Positions 34,554 through 46,921 of a DNA stretch of 64,000 nt are shown in pieces. Source of the stretch: Theropithecus gelada (taxonomy: Eukaryota > Chordata > Mammalia > Primates > Cercopithecidae); contig NC_037680.1 in NCBI RefSeq assembly GCF_003255815.1, positions 20,693,825 to 20,757,824 of the forward strand. The letters run 5' to 3'. The notes beneath the pieces were generated by a model. It saw nothing but the letters and a program-made list of their open reading frames with translations, made no database searches and was not told the origin of the DNA. Position 1 is the first letter of the stretch; every line of letters starts with the position of its first letter. A program made the position numbers and the translations under genes.

Positions 34554-35222
34554 TGTTTTTGTTTTTTAGGGTAGTCTGCTACCTTCCTGTCCTTGTCCTC
34601 TCTTTTTGTGACAATTGCCTGCTAAATTTCTTGGCTTTTTTGTTTCTGCCTACCTGCTTATTCTCCTTTCTTTCTGGTAAGTACTTTCTTGAATGCAGGA
34701 GCACACTATAGCTCTTTAAGGTCCTGTAATCATTGACACTACAGCAGCCAGTATTACTGGGACCTCTAGAAAGTGGCCATGAAATGACCCAAAAGTTGTG
34801 TGACTGTTTATTTAAAAAATCCTTATAAGAATCCTGCACTGCCTCCTAATGAGCCTGTATTTTCATACTGCCACATGCACTTTCACATTTTTATTGCTTG
34901 TTTATTACATTTTAATAATTAATCTGTATGGATTTGAGATATAGATTTTGATAATTCTGGACTCCACTCTGGTAGCTCTACAGCAGAGTCTACCTGTACT
35001 CTTATTGAACATCTATCAATAATAAGAAATCAACTTGGACACTTTACATTGGAGTCAATTCTGCTTTCCATTTTGGCTAACCTTCACAAACATGTCCCAG
35101 AACCAGTGAGGAGGAAGAAATCTATGATTTTGTTGCTGGGTTTCATTAAGTGTTTTCCAAATAATATACTAGTTTTGAAGAAAATGTTAAGATTAAAAGA
35201 ATACTGTGGTCAAATTCCTTTA
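34554..35222. other. no recognisable feature
   Basis: Unique sequence; small frames at 34579-34839 (-) and 35049-35264 (+) lack domains. Confidence 0.35.
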
Positions 35223-35237
35223 GAAAATGTTCACTTT

Positions 35238-35567
35238 GCCAGGTGTGGCAGCTCATGTCTTTAATCCCAGCACTTTGGGAGGCCAAGGAAGGTGGATCAC
35301 CTTAAGTCAGGAGTTCAAGACCAGCCTGGCCAAAATTGTGAAACTCCATCTCTACTAAAAATGCCAAAATTAGCCAGGTGTAGTGGCAGGGGCCTATAAT
35401 CCCAGCTACTAGGGAGCCTGAGGCAGGAGAATCTGTTGAATCCAGGAGGCGGAGGTTGCTGTAAGCCGAGATCCAGCCATTGTACTCCAACCTGGGCGAC
35501 AAGAGCAAATCTCCAACTCAAAAAAAAAAAAAAAAAAAAAAAAGAAAGAAAAAGAAAAAAAGAAAAG
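35238..35567 (+). mobile_element. AluS-type, sense, full length
   Basis: Begins GCCAGGTGTGGCAGCTCATG and ends in an A-rich tail with GAAA units. The 15-bp target-site duplication is GAAAATGTTCACTTT at 35223-35237 and GAAAATGTTTACTTT at 35568-35582, with one mismatch. Confidence 0.95.
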
Positions 35568-35582
35568 GAAAATGTTTACTTT

Positions 35583-35871
35583 TTTCTTTACTACAAGACT
35601 TCTCAGAATCCTGAATGGGTTAGTAGACACTGTGAAGCACAGAGACAGGAGGTAGATGCTGCATAAAACAAATATACTTAATTATGGAATCTTTTTCTCA
35701 CATAAAATTTTGTCAGACCAGTGCTGCACAGAACACATTTTGAAAAATTCCATTTCACTGCAAGTTTTCTGGTAAAATGAGAATAACCTCAGTCTAACGT
35801 GAAGGGGAAAATATAGTGTGTATACACTCGTCGCTATCTAATATGCCATACATTTTATTAATTTAGTCATG
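35583..35871. other. no recognisable feature
   Basis: AT-rich unique sequence. Confidence 0.35.
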
Positions 35872-36350
35872 TGATGAACTGAGTAGTATTTCCCAAGAAG
35901 ATACGCTGAATTCCTAATCCTGGTACCTGTGAATGTGACTTTATTTGGACAAATCGTCTTTGCATATGTAATCAAGTTAAGAATGAGGTCATTAGGGTGG
36001 ACCTCAATACCAATGTGACTGGTAGAAGAAGGAGATTGATACACAAAGACAGAAGCACACAAAGAAAACACAACATAGAGACACACAGGTAGAATGCCAT
36101 GTGTAGACTGGGACAGATATTGGAGTATACATCTACAAATGAAGGAATGCCAAAGACTATTTGCCTTCACTGAAAGCTAAAGAAGAGGCATGGAATTGAT
36201 TGACTCTGAGAGCTCTCAGAAAGAATCTACAGCAACTGACACTCTAATTTCAGACTTCCAGCCTCCAGAACTGTGATAGAATAAATTTCCCTTGTTTTAA
36301 GCCACCCAGTCTGTGGTACTTCGTTGTGGCTCCCCTAGCAAACTCATATA
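35872..36350 (+). mobile_element. MLT1-type MaLR LTR joined to internal sequence
   Basis: Sense LTR text: GTGACTTTATTTGGACAAAT, GTGGACCTCAATACCAATGTGACTGG, GACTTCCAGCCTCCAGAACTGTG with ATAAATTTCC, and AGCCACCCAGTCTGTGGTA, ending near CTAGCAAACTCATAT. Unlike the other LTRs here it runs directly into MaLR internal sequence, so it is a 5' LTR. Confidence 0.9.
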
Positions 36351-36720
36351 GATTTGTATACCAGGATGTGGGCTTCTGGAACACCCTACATCCTGATATA
36401 ATAACGTGGAAGTGGTTTTGGAATTGTGTAATGGGTAGAGGCTGGAAGAGATTTGAGTCATTTACTATGAAGAGCCTAGATTGCTTTGAAAAGACTGTGG
36501 ATAGAAATATGTATGTTACAGGTCCTTCTAGCGAGGTCTCAGACGAAAATGAGAACATGTTATTGGAAACTGGAGGACAGGCCACCTTTGTCACAAAGTA
36601 GCAGAGAACTTGGCCGAATTATTTCTACTTTTGAGAGGAAAGTAAACTGGTTAGTGATAAACTTAGATATTTGGTTGAGGATATTTCTAAGCAAAGTGTG
36701 CAAAGTACAGCCTAATTTCT
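36351..36720 (+). mobile_element. MaLR (MLT1/MST/THE1) internal relic
   Basis: Text such as TAATGGGTAGAGGCTGGAAG, ATGTTATTGGAAACTGGAGG and AAGTAGCAGAGAACTTGGC is characteristic of MaLR internal regions. The 91-codon frame at 36326-36601 that crosses the LTR junction is explained by this relic, not by a host gene. The 3' LTR is absent. Confidence 0.8.
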
Positions 36721-36809
36721 CTTTGCTGCTTATCATAAATGAGACAAGAAATAAAGTAGTTCTGCTTCAAGACTGTAACACAGTTTAATACATGATATTC
36801 ATCATTTGT

Positions 36810-36935
36810 TGTATATGTCCTTCTCTCTACTAGAATGTACCACACAAGGGCAGGAATGTTAGTCTGTTCTGTTCACTGATATTTCCCAAATGCCCTGACA
36901 CCCAATGATGCTCAATAACTATTGAGAAATGAAGG
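36810..36935 (+). mobile_element. L2 3' end
   Basis: ACTAGAATGTACCACACAAGGGCAGG, GTCTGTTCTGTTCACTGATATTTCCC and GATGCTCAATAACTATTGAG follow the order of the L2 3' terminus. Confidence 0.75.
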
Positions 36936-37462
36936 AAACTAATGCATTAGGCTGAAATTCTTACACTTAGCCCACCAATTTTTATGCCTAAATTTTTCAA
37001 ATGATTTATAAAAAGTTTATATTAAATATAATTCTTGAAATTAGAAAAATAATTTTTTAGTCTCTAAAAACAACTTACATGACTATAAGTATACTGTGTT
37101 TACGAGAGATATACTAATATAAAATAAGAAATAAAAATTGAACTAGTGATGGTACTTGAAACAGAAACTCTCACTTAACTTCCTTGAAGAACATTTAAAA
37201 GTTTCAGAAAAAGAAAAGAACAGGGAGATACAAATTTGAGTCCACATATGAAATTGGTTCTCAAGTAAAGTCTTAGCATTTATTCCTAGAATAAGATTTG
37301 GTAATAGCTGGGTTGACTTTAATGGCATAAATCCTATAAACAGTAATAGCAAATGAAGATCCAAGCTTCCATAGAATATATTAAGGGCATAAAAAATGAT
37401 GACTGTCTTTATTCTTAAGTTAATCAAACTGCCACCCATATCCTCATTGTAAAAAAAATGCT
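36936..37462. other. no recognisable feature
   Basis: AT-rich unique sequence; a minus-strand 98-codon frame at 37143-37439 has no domain. Confidence 0.35.
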
Positions 37463-37768
37463 GGTCGGGCGCAGTGGCTCATGCCTGTAATCCCAGCACT
37501 TTGGGAGACTGAGGTGGTCAGATCATAACATCAGGAGTTTGAGACTATCCTGGCCAACATGGTGAAACCCTGTATCTACTAAAAATACACACGTTAGCTG
37601 GGTGTGGTGGCTTGTGCCTGTAATCCTAGCTTACTGGGGAGGCTGAGGCAGGAGAATCGCTTGAACACGGGAGGCAGAGGGTTGCAGTAAGCTGAGATGC
37701 ATCACTACACTCAAGCCTGATGACAGGGTGAGACTCTGTCTCAAAAAAATAAAAAATTGAAAAAAAAG
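37463..37768 (+). mobile_element. AluS-type, sense, full length
   Basis: Begins GGTCGGGCGCAGTGGCTCAT, retains both monomers, and ends with GACTCTGTCTC and an A-rich tail interrupted by T and G. Confidence 0.93.
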
Positions 37769-38569
37769 CTATATAAAATGATATAGATTTTATATGAACA
37801 ATTCAATATGTTGGGCAATGCAAACAATAATCATGTTGACTCCCCCACCCCCATTATCTCCTCAGTAACTTTCATACGTGGCTATACCTACTCTTTGAAG
37901 AACTGCTGACAGTCTGCTGTCAATTAGTTTAAAATTCTCTCTTCTTGTAATATTTGCATATACCTGACTTTCTTTCAAGATAGATCTTTAATTTACACTA
38001 GTCGTTCAAAAGAAAGATATTTTATAGATCTAAAAAGGCTAACAATTATTACTTTAATTCATATGAAAATATGTATATCTAGGAAATATTTATTTGCATT
38101 CCTCAGATTTATAAGCATAGTTCTTTTTAAAAAATTGTTTTGGAAATACCGGGGAACACCTTAATGCTTACTGCACACAAAAGATTTCAAACATCCATCT
38201 GTGGCTTCCAGTTTTGTATGTTACTAAGACTTTCAAATTAATCATTTTATATATCTCTGGTGTACAATCACTCTTTACTGTTTTTGCTGCCTTATTCAGT
38301 AGCACTTATAAGTACTGTTTTCTTAAAGCTCTTCAATTGTAACTCTCTAATTTTTCTGCCTTCTTTCCCCTACTCTTCACTACCTACAAATCATCATTCA
38401 AAGAGCAGTCCTGTCCCCAGATCTCTGCTTGGGTAATCAGACTTATTCTTCAAGTTCTTGAATAAATGTTAATACATTTTCCATGTCTTCGCCAGCTGCT
38501 GCAGGTAGTATTATTCAGTCCTTCTTTTTATTTTATTTTATTTTATCATTGGGGCATATCTCTATAATA
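37769..38569. other. no firm feature; possible L2 scraps
   Basis: AT-rich; the segment at about 38270-38470 has pyrimidine-rich text reminiscent of L2. A TTTTA repeat of about five units lies at about 38528-38549. Confidence 0.3.
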
Positions 38570-38725
38570 TAGCTTACTGTATTTTGATTACATTTTGGTG
38601 TCTGCCTTCCCTGTGGAATGTGTGCTCATAAAGGTAAGAACTCTGTATTTTTTACATACCTATCTCTAGTGATTGAATAGAACCTTACACAACTTCAGAT
38701 CTTCAATAAATATTAAACAAACATA
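38570..38725 (+). mobile_element. L2 3' end
   Basis: GTCTGCCTTCCCTGTGGAATGTGTGCTCATAAAGGTAAG and CTTCAATAAATATTAAACAAAC match the L2 3' terminus in order, diverged. Confidence 0.6.
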
Positions 38726-39910
38726 CAAACAATAAAAGTTTAGGGAGAAGAAAAATCAAATCAATTACTATGTGTGCTGTTGCTATGTAAGTCAAAGTGT
38801 TATGGAAAACAAACAGACTAACTTATGTGAGCATTTTTATTTCTATGGGTGCAATTTCAGGGGTCTAATTTAATATGTGATGTATCATTTGGCTGGACTG
38901 CAGGACAGAATGGTGCATGCTAGCCTTTAAAGTAATTTTCAGAGATCAATGTGGTTATTTCTATTTCTATAAAATTTTCTCTGGATTTCTCATATCTATC
39001 AATGCTTTCCTTACTTGGCCAGTATTTTCCTAGTATTTTCTCATAAGATTATGGTAAAAGAATATGCATTTTGCTCTTCAGATAATACAAAATGAGTTAT
39101 CCAGTAATAAGTGTTCAAAGCAAATTCTTCTACAATACTGACAGATCCACAAGATAGGACAAATAGAAGGAATTATAGGCTTTTAAAAAATGTAATTAAT
39201 ACCAAGTTTATTTTTTGTCACTTTTTATTTTACTTTTCCAATGTAAAATTTTAAACACTCTAAAACTAGAAAGTGGTATAAAAACTCCCATGTGCACAAG
39301 TAATTAACTTTAATAGTTATCAATGTTTTCTCCTATCCTAAATATTTTATTCTAAGGCTTAAAACAAAATAAAACATGAACCAACAGGCTATTTATTAGT
39401 AGTTTTATAGGACATCTAGGCTATTTTTCAAGAAGTAAAGTGAAGACATGCTGTAGCCCCTATTGCAATGAGAATCAGAAAAACAATGCTTGCGAAAGGT
39501 TCAAAGAAAAGTCCTGAGTGTTTGCTATATGAGTCAATATTCATGTGCCCACAGATATGCATTTATCTTGAAGTCTGAGGGTAAGGAGAAAGCACTTGCT
39601 CTTAAACAGAAAATTATTGTCCTTTCCCTGGTGTGCTTTTTTTTCCCCCTCTAGTGATTCATTGCCATCCTTTTACAAATTGGCGTTGACAATGATTACA
39701 GCAAAAGGCAACTGAGAATCCTAGTTCCTTCTACAGATTCCTATAAAAGTTGGATATTCCTCTGCCTTGGGCTCATTAACTAATGAAAGTTCTATTTATT
39801 TCAACTTCAAACAAATATTTTATGCCTTTTATGTGCAAGACAAGGTCAATCATTTTTTATTACTCAATTATTCATTTATTCCTTCATTCATTGAACATTC
39901 ATTGAACATA
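38726..39910. other. no recognisable feature
   Basis: AT-rich unique sequence. TTCATTCATTGAACATTCATTGAAC at about 39885-39907 could belong to an L2 read antisense, but support is weak. Confidence 0.35.
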
Positions 39911-39942
39911 TAGGGAAACGTAGTTTTTCCTATGTTTCCCTA
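39911..39942. repeat. hairpin-forming inverted repeat
   Basis: Arms TAGGGAAACGTAG (39911-39923) and CTATGTTTCCCTA (39930-39942) pair over 13 positions with one mismatch, around a 6-base T-rich loop. Confidence 0.85.
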
Positions 39943-40694
39943 ATTATAGACAGAGTTATAAATAAGCAATACTTTGACAGAAATAAAAACTAAGTGCCAT
40001 GGGAACATCTATAAAAATACATGGATGATTATATGACCACCTGTTTGTGGTCTGCCTCTCTATCCGGAGAGTAAGTCGGGATGCTACCACAACAGTCTAT
40101 CAGTAAGAATTAAACTGTAGAAATAGCAGTGAAAGTGGCAAGGATATTGTGCCAGGTATGCTTTGGTGTGTGGAGCTTACCTGATCTTCCTGTCTTTAGT
40201 CTCTGCCTCTGAATACATGGAACTAGATGGTTGATGCCACCCTTCTGCACCTCATGTGATAGGATTAAAGTGGGTAACTGAATTAAGGGAGTCCATCCAG
40301 AGGCTGAATCTTGCCAATCAGTTATTTTTTCATCTTACAGAATTTGAACTAAGAGATAAATAGGAAAATACTGTTTATATCAGTAGCAAGACAGAAACAA
40401 ACTTGTGGAGTTCAAGTGAGTTGCATTAAAGTAAAAGTTTATAGGGAAGATTCAAGGATTTTATCTGCTATGGTCTCCCAAGGCTGTCTCGAACAGAATA
40501 ACTCACCTATTAGAGCCCTATTGATTTCTACTGAGTTAGTGCTTCCCATACTGTTTGATTTCTCTATTCAGTTACTTAAAACCTTTATACCACTCCCCAC
40601 CTTAACCTGCTTTTCTTGAGCCTTTTTAGGGAATTTCTGCTTTTTATAATCATATGTCCTGATCTTGAATAGGCATTATTTGCTGGAACACTGT
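39943..40694. other. no recognisable feature
   Basis: Unique sequence. A 67-codon frame at 40416-40619 has no domain. Confidence 0.35.
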
Positions 40695-40860
40695 CCTGCC
40701 TCTATTACTGTATTTAACACTTTCATATGTTTTACATAGTAAGCTATGAACTCTTTTTAACAACAGGAGGAGCTAATACTTCATATTTTATTCCCACATC
40801 CAGCTTATACCTTGGGACATTATTGGGCTTCATAAATGTTTGTTAAAATAATAAATGAAC
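40695..40860 (+). mobile_element. L2 3' end fragment
   Basis: Diverged L2 3' text, ending TTATTGGGCTTCATAAATGTTTGTTAAAATAATAAATGAAC. Confidence 0.5.
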
Positions 40861-41416
40861 AATGCATATGAGAGGTATTGAAGAGAAAGGATCTCGGGGA
40901 AAATGATATTTGATTGGATGAAGGGAAGAGAAGAAAAGCTAAAGATGATTCTGCAATTCAATTAATTTGCATTGTAACCTGCCTGTCTGATTAGTTTCGT
41001 TTAAATATGTACTAGGAAACTTTCTGTTTCTTAAAAATGTATAATAATCAACTACATATTAAAAATGAGTTATTAAGAATCTGTGAGTTTGCAAATTAAT
41101 GAATTCAAATTATCTGGAGCTTAGTTCAACAAGAGTAGCAAAACAGCAATGTCTCTTTAGAAACACAGGATAAGATTAGAGGATAGATGCTTGGATTCTT
41201 TTGAGACATGGGATGAAATTGGCAGAACACAGAGGTACAGCTTTTATTTATCTCTTAAGGAAGCAATACCTTCTGGTAGAACCGTAAGTTGAGAACATGA
41301 TCCACCCACTCTAAAACCATCCTACTAGCAGATTAAAAGGGGCTAATATTGATGATTGCCAGACATAATTATTTCATGCTACTGATAACTGGCTATTTTA
41401 AAAGTTATTATTGCTA
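40861..41416. other. no recognisable feature
   Basis: AT-rich unique sequence. Confidence 0.35.
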
Positions 41417-41705
41417 TTTTTTAGAGACAAGGTCTCACTCTGTCACCCAGGCTGGAGAGCAGTGTTGCAATAATAGCTCACTGTAACCTGGAACTCTTGG
41501 GCTCAAGCGATCCTCCCACCTTGGCCTCCTGAGTAGCTGGAATTACAGGCAGATGCCACACCATGCCCAGCTATTAAAAAAAGAAAATGTAGAGATGAGA
41601 TCTTGCTGTTACCCAGGCTGGTTTTGAACTCATGGCCTCAAGCAATCTTCTCACTTCAGCCTTCCAAAGCTCTTGGATTACAGGCATGAGTCAACATGCC
41701 CAGCC
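41417..41705 (-). mobile_element. AluJ-type, antisense
   Basis: Reverse Alu text with J-type wording (CTCTTGGGCTCAAGCGATCCTCC, CTCAAGCAATCTTCTCACTTC) ending CAACATGCCCAGCC. Both monomers are present and highly diverged. Confidence 0.92.
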
Positions 41706-43370
41706 ATAACTGGCTAGATTTTAAAGTTAATATACTTTGTATATTCATAAAAGGGTTGTGAAGAAGATTAGCAAATAGGCAATTTGTGGCATATACTGTC
41801 CCTCTCTATGAACAGCTTTTAACAAAACTATTACATAACATTGATTATTCTAACAGGTTAATTGTAAAAGACGTGACTGGCTGCATCTCTCAAAAAATAA
41901 TCAGTTTAATTTCCCTAAACCATGAATTAAATAGAAATGGCATGTAGAAGAGGCAATACAGGTTTTGTTCTCTCTCTAGAAGTTCATTCCAGACCTATTA
42001 GATATGAGAAGGAAATGACAGTGTATACTTCTTTTCTATGATGTTATTTTAGTGACTCAAAATAATTTTCTGACTTTTCATAAATACATTGAATATGTTA
42101 ATACATATTTTATAGAAATATTTTCTGTTCAAATTATTCATGGTAGAATAATAGACCCAAAATTTAAATATACTAAAACACTGAAATTCCTTCTCTGTTT
42201 GCACCACTCTGTTTTTACCACTGTTTTGGTTTTTCTTTTTTCTTTTTTTTTTTTTTTTTTACTCATTTAAATGAAGACACCTTTTGAGAACCCATTTGGT
42301 TGAAGTCTTAGTTATAGTATTGATTTTTTAAGTGGCTTGTATCATTCAGGTTAGTTGGACATACTGGGAAAGTTTCCAGACGTTGGCAGAAACCCAAACT
42401 GAACTTTCTTCCAAAAGTCATGAAGAATTTCATTAACCTTTTAATAAAGAAAAAGAGGTATATTTCTCATTTGTTCAACTCTAAGGCCATATATTCCCAG
42501 GAGAACAAAAACAGCCAGACCATAGCAGGATGCTTTTTATTTACATCAGTGTTTGTACTTGAAAAAGTAAAATGTTAAGATTGTCTCTATAGTCAGTAAT
42601 ACAGGTCTGGTGAGCTCCAACCCTCATATGTTTTACATACACTGAATGCATATAAAATTATATATGCTCTATAATACTTTATAATGATCATCAATGCTCA
42701 TCTTGTTACTGAGTACAATGTTTTAAAATTCTTTTTCAATTGGCAAATAAAAATTACGTGGAAAGCGGAAAACTAATATTTATGAGTTTAAAAGAATTTT
42801 CATTATTTATTTTTGTAAAATTAACATGAATAATGATGACTTCTGACCATTGCCTAGTGTAGTTAAGATAAATGACTTGATAAGACAGAAAATACCAGAG
42901 AAGTAAAATTAGAATTAAATACAGAGATGAATTCAGGCAAACTTCTATCATCAGTGTTACATAAAGCTTGATTCATTCAGTGAATTTTCTAGATGTGAAT
43001 GAACTTACAACGTAGTCTCTTAAACTATAAGTAGGATTAAACTAATCATAGAACTGCTTCAGAAATGTAAAAATTAAAGGTTTTGGATAATAATTGATGA
43101 ATCTCAGTATTTTCCTAAACTCGTCAAAACTTTAATACCTTTAAATATTTAGATTTAGTCAGAACTTTATGCAGGAGGGGAGGCAGAAAATGAAATAGTT
43201 CTTCCCACAATTTTGTCAGAGATATTTCTTTCATAATTTTGAGTTTTGGGGTTTAATGTGAGAATAAAAGAATGGGGAACTGATTTTAGAGGAATAAGAA
43301 AAGAAGAAAAGATGTGGGAGGAGAAGTAGATCCAAAAATATAGAGGAAATATTATTCATTACTCTCTCTG
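41706..43370. other. no recognisable gene; poly(T) run
   Basis: AT-rich sequence. A T-rich run at about 42236-42260 lacks a retroelement body. Frames at 42052-42270 and 42754-42951 are low-complexity and AT-driven. Confidence 0.35.
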
Positions 43371-43675
43371 TTTTTGTTTGTTTGTTTGTTTTTGAGATGT
43401 TGTTTTGATCTTGTTGCCCAGGCTGGAGTGCAATGGCATCATCTCGGCTCATGGCAAACCCCGCCCTCCAGGTTCAAGTGATTCTCCTGCCTCAGCCTCC
43501 CTAACAGCTGGGATTACAGGCATACATCACCACGCCCAACTAGTTTTGTATTTTTAGTAGAGATGAGGTTTCTCCGTGTTGGTCAGGTGGGTCTCAAACT
43601 TCTGACCACAGGTGATCTGCCAGCCTCGACCTCCCAGAGCACTGGGATTATAGACGTGAGCCACCGCGCCTGGCT
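43371..43675 (-). mobile_element. AluS-type, antisense
   Basis: Tail of (GTTT)n units at about 43371-43393, then GAGATGTTGTTTTGATCTTG, and the end CCACCGCGCCTGGCT. Confidence 0.93.
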
Positions 43676-44389
43676 CATTACTCTTATTTTATAGCAAGGG
43701 ATTTAACTAATTAATGGATAATATTTAGCATTTATTTCTAAATTTAAAAAGATGAGAATTCAAAAATTCTACATTATACATTTAAATTGCTCATCTATGA
43801 ACATCACAGCATGCTTCCAATTTTTAAATTTCTTTATAGACCTTAGAATGGTACATTTAAAAAATGTTGAATAAAGAGAAAATGGATTCTTTTTGATTTA
43901 TGTGACTTTCATGTCAATTACTGTACTCAACTTCCTTGTTAGAACTTGCACATCAGCAGGTAGTATGGGTTTCTGCTACGTACCTTTCAATATATCTACT
44001 TAGAAACTGCCCTTTGAACCACAACTTCTTGCTATCACATCAGTAAAGTGATTCACAATACAAATGGTTGCATTAACTATTCCAGGACTATGTAAGAATC
44101 CATTTTTATTGACATGCTATGTATCCATACACTGTCTCTGGAAAGTAAAGAGGAAGACTTCATTGTCTCTGAAAATAATATCAGCCAAATAATTCAAAGG
44201 ATTGCTAGTAACTATCCTATTTTTTGTGTGCTGCTGGGGTGACATTGTGAACCTCTGATGTTCTCTAGGTAGCTGTCCTGCTGCTCCTTCCAAATTTGTC
44301 AGGTTATTTGGCACCTGATCTGACCTTAATGTCTAGGATGAACTGCTGAGCTATGAAGTGTTCTGATTTTTTGGATGCTTTGCCAAATT
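43676..44389. other. no recognisable feature
   Basis: AT-rich unique sequence. Confidence 0.35.
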
Positions 44390-44800
44390 CTTTCCCCAAC
44401 CCCTGCCACCTTTAAAATAACAAGGTCAATCACACAAAAGAAAGATGGCAGAGTTTCAGTTCCAATGATGCTGATTATCAGCATAACACATATGGTTCAG
44501 CATGACATCAATTTGTCCTTGAAGACTACAGCAAGTCCAGCTGGAATTGGCTAACATAAAGCAATTATGAATCAAAGTGCCCATTTTCTAAAGATACTTT
44601 ACAACCATCTAAGAAGCCGCATTTTTAAATCTGTCTTCAAAGCTATGATCACTTAATTAAAAAGAAAATCACTTTTAAAGGAAACATTCATGTTAACTCA
44701 CATTGGCTATATCCAAATAAACTCTGAATTAATGAAACCACATTCTTCAAAATCAATCAAATGAATTGCAGAGTTTTTCCATTTATTTGTTATGAATCAG
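44390..44800. promoter_or_regulatory. repeat-free block with a Maf-like palindrome, candidate regulatory element
   Basis: No recognised repeat. TGCTGATTATCAGCA at 44469-44483 has two inverted TGCTGA half-sites like a Maf recognition element, but with a 3-base spacer. GCAATTATGAATCAAAG at about 44560 combines homeodomain-like and TCF/LEF-like (ATCAAAG) cores. Function is inferred from motif clustering alone. Confidence 0.2.
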
Positions 44801-45218
44801 TTAAGTTACGAATCGGCTATAAAGATGGTAAAAATAAGCAACTATTTGTGGACAATGGTATATAATGCTCCACATCCTAAGGATTCCTTTCTTACTATTC
44901 TGACCAAGCAGAATTCCAAAAAGTGCTTTCTTATGAAATAATTTACACCTTCGTCTTATTCTCATTACTTAAACACTGCCTTTTTCTTTTCTAATTTCCT
45001 GATAGTAATCCCCACTGTTCTCCAGGTACAGGTTTTGTAATTTGGTCTTATGTACACTCACTGAAAACACCCTCAATGTTACCTGAACAGATCATGGTTT
45101 TACCTTAGACTTCACCCACTTTGATATAGAGTAACAAGCAAGGAAAATGATAACACAAAGTTCTGATCCCCTCTTCACCAGGGCAACACAGAGACATGTT
45201 ATGACTTCTAATGCATAC
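44801..45218. other. no recognisable feature
   Basis: Unique sequence without recognised repeats or genes. Confidence 0.35.
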
Positions 45219-45231
45219 AGAAACAAGATTA

Positions 45232-45523
45232 AGTCTGAGTGTGGTGGCTCAAGCCTGTAATCCCAGCACTTTGGGGAGCCAAGGCGGGTGGATCATGAGG
45301 TCAGGAGTTTGAGACTCGCCTGGCTAAGGTGGTGAAACCCCGACTCTACTAAAAATATAAAAATTAGCCAGACGCAGTGGCAGGCTCCTGTAATCACAGC
45401 TACTTGGGAGGCTGAGGAAGGAGAATTGCTTGAACCCAGGAGGTGGAGGTTGCAGTGAGCTGAGATCATACCACTGCACTCTAGTTCTGGTCAACAGAGC
45501 AAAACTCCATCTTGAAAAAAAAA
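45232..45523 (+). mobile_element. AluS-type, sense, with exact target-site duplication
   Basis: Dimeric Alu whose 5' end has drifted (AGTCTGAGTGTGGTGGCTCA). A perfect 13-bp direct repeat AGAAACAAGATTA lies at 45219-45231 and 45524-45536. Confidence 0.95.
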
Positions 45524-45536
45524 AGAAACAAGATTA

Positions 45537-45784
45537 GTACATAATATATACACAGCATGCAAGGAATAAAATTAGTATATTGTATATGTGTATAGTCTGC
45601 AGTAAGTTATCCATACAGTAAGTAAATCTTCATTTGAGAACTCTTAAAGGCAGCTAGTAAGGTACAAGTTGTTTTTTATTCATCCAAACAAAAGTTTTAT
45701 TGAAAGCCAATCACAGGCATAATATTATACAATCTGAGCAGGTATATTATAGAACTTTAAAGTAAAACAAATGTCAACCATCAG
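45537..45784. other. no recognisable feature
   Basis: AT-rich sequence. Confidence 0.35.
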
Positions 45785-45895
45785 CTGACATTTTATGCAT
45801 GATGAGAGTGATGCTCAGAGAGGTTAAGTAACATATCTTAAAGTATCAACAGCTCGTTGAATAAAAGAGGACTGGAAAGTTGATGTTATTCTTTC
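45785..45895 (-). mobile_element. MIR, antisense
   Basis: GATGCTCAGAGAGGTTAAGTAACATATC followed by AACAGCTCGTTGAATAAAAGAGGACTGG is reverse-orientation MIR core text. Confidence 0.7.
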
Positions 45896-46669
45896 CACAA
45901 AACTGTGGTTTATCTTTGTTTGGAATAGCTAATATATACTTTTTTATATCTATTTAGACGATTATTGCCTTGGAAATACAAGAATATTAAAAATAGAGCT
46001 GGAAAATATCTTTCCCTGTTTAAAAGTTTATATATCTATCTCTATCTATAAATAGATAGATATAGGCCCAAATATGACAACAGATTAGCAGATTGACAAT
46101 TTAAATCTAGTTACCATTTTCAAAACCAAACTTTATTTTAGCATTATTCATTTTCCCTATCTCATTTTTATAAATGTAACTCATAAAAAGGTTGAAATTT
46201 AAAACAAAAATCATGTCTCCTCGTCCTAGGAGCAAATGTGTTCTATAGTAATTAAAGGGAAAGGAATTTGAATGAGTATGTTGCTTGTGGGTCTTTTCTT
46301 TGCACTTTTTAAGTCACAGAATTTATTCAGCTGATGAAGTCTTCAATAAGACACCAACACAATGCCAACATGATTCAGCAAAAATGTATGTAATTATTCA
46401 AACATGGAATAGTACCTTGAGTGAGGTAATTAATATTATACTCAATGATAGGGTATTTCAATTGCCTGAGATAATGGATTTTTTAAAAATGTGTTGAATC
46501 ATATATCCATTCTAATTAGGGCTAAGAAAAGTCAGAAGAAAGTCAGATGGAAAGCATACCAAGGATAGTACGAAAACGTTATCTACTCTGCACTTTTTTT
46601 TCTAATTTTTCTAAACAATCTTCCTTTGGTGCTTCTATTTTGCCCAGTTATTTTAACCTTTTATTTGTT
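45896..46669. other. no recognisable gene; small TATC inverted repeat
   Basis: An inverted repeat of TATATCTATCT (about 46032-46042) with AGATAGATATA (about 46054-46064) lies in AT-rich sequence. No gene recognised. Confidence 0.4.
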
Positions 46670-46795
46670 ACTGAAAGAATGTAATCTTCTTGAGGGTAGA
46701 GATCCTTATTTACCTTTTTATTTCCAGGCATAGTGATTGACTTATAGCTCAGTATATATATGCTACATAAGTGAATGAATAAACGAAATAAATAT
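46670..46795 (+). mobile_element. L2 3' end
   Basis: AGAATGTAATCTTCTTGAGGGTAGAGATCC and GGCATAGTGATTGACTTATAGCTCAG, then AAGTGAATGAATAAACGAA, fit the L2 terminus. Confidence 0.65.
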
Positions 46796-46921
46796 ATTAT
46801 GCATTTACATGTGATGTTAGATATTTTAAAGTCTGTAGTTACTTTGAACAGACGTCAGTGTTACCTAAACTTCACTGAGCATATGAATCACCTAGGATTT
46901 TTATTAAGAAAACTGTTTCCC

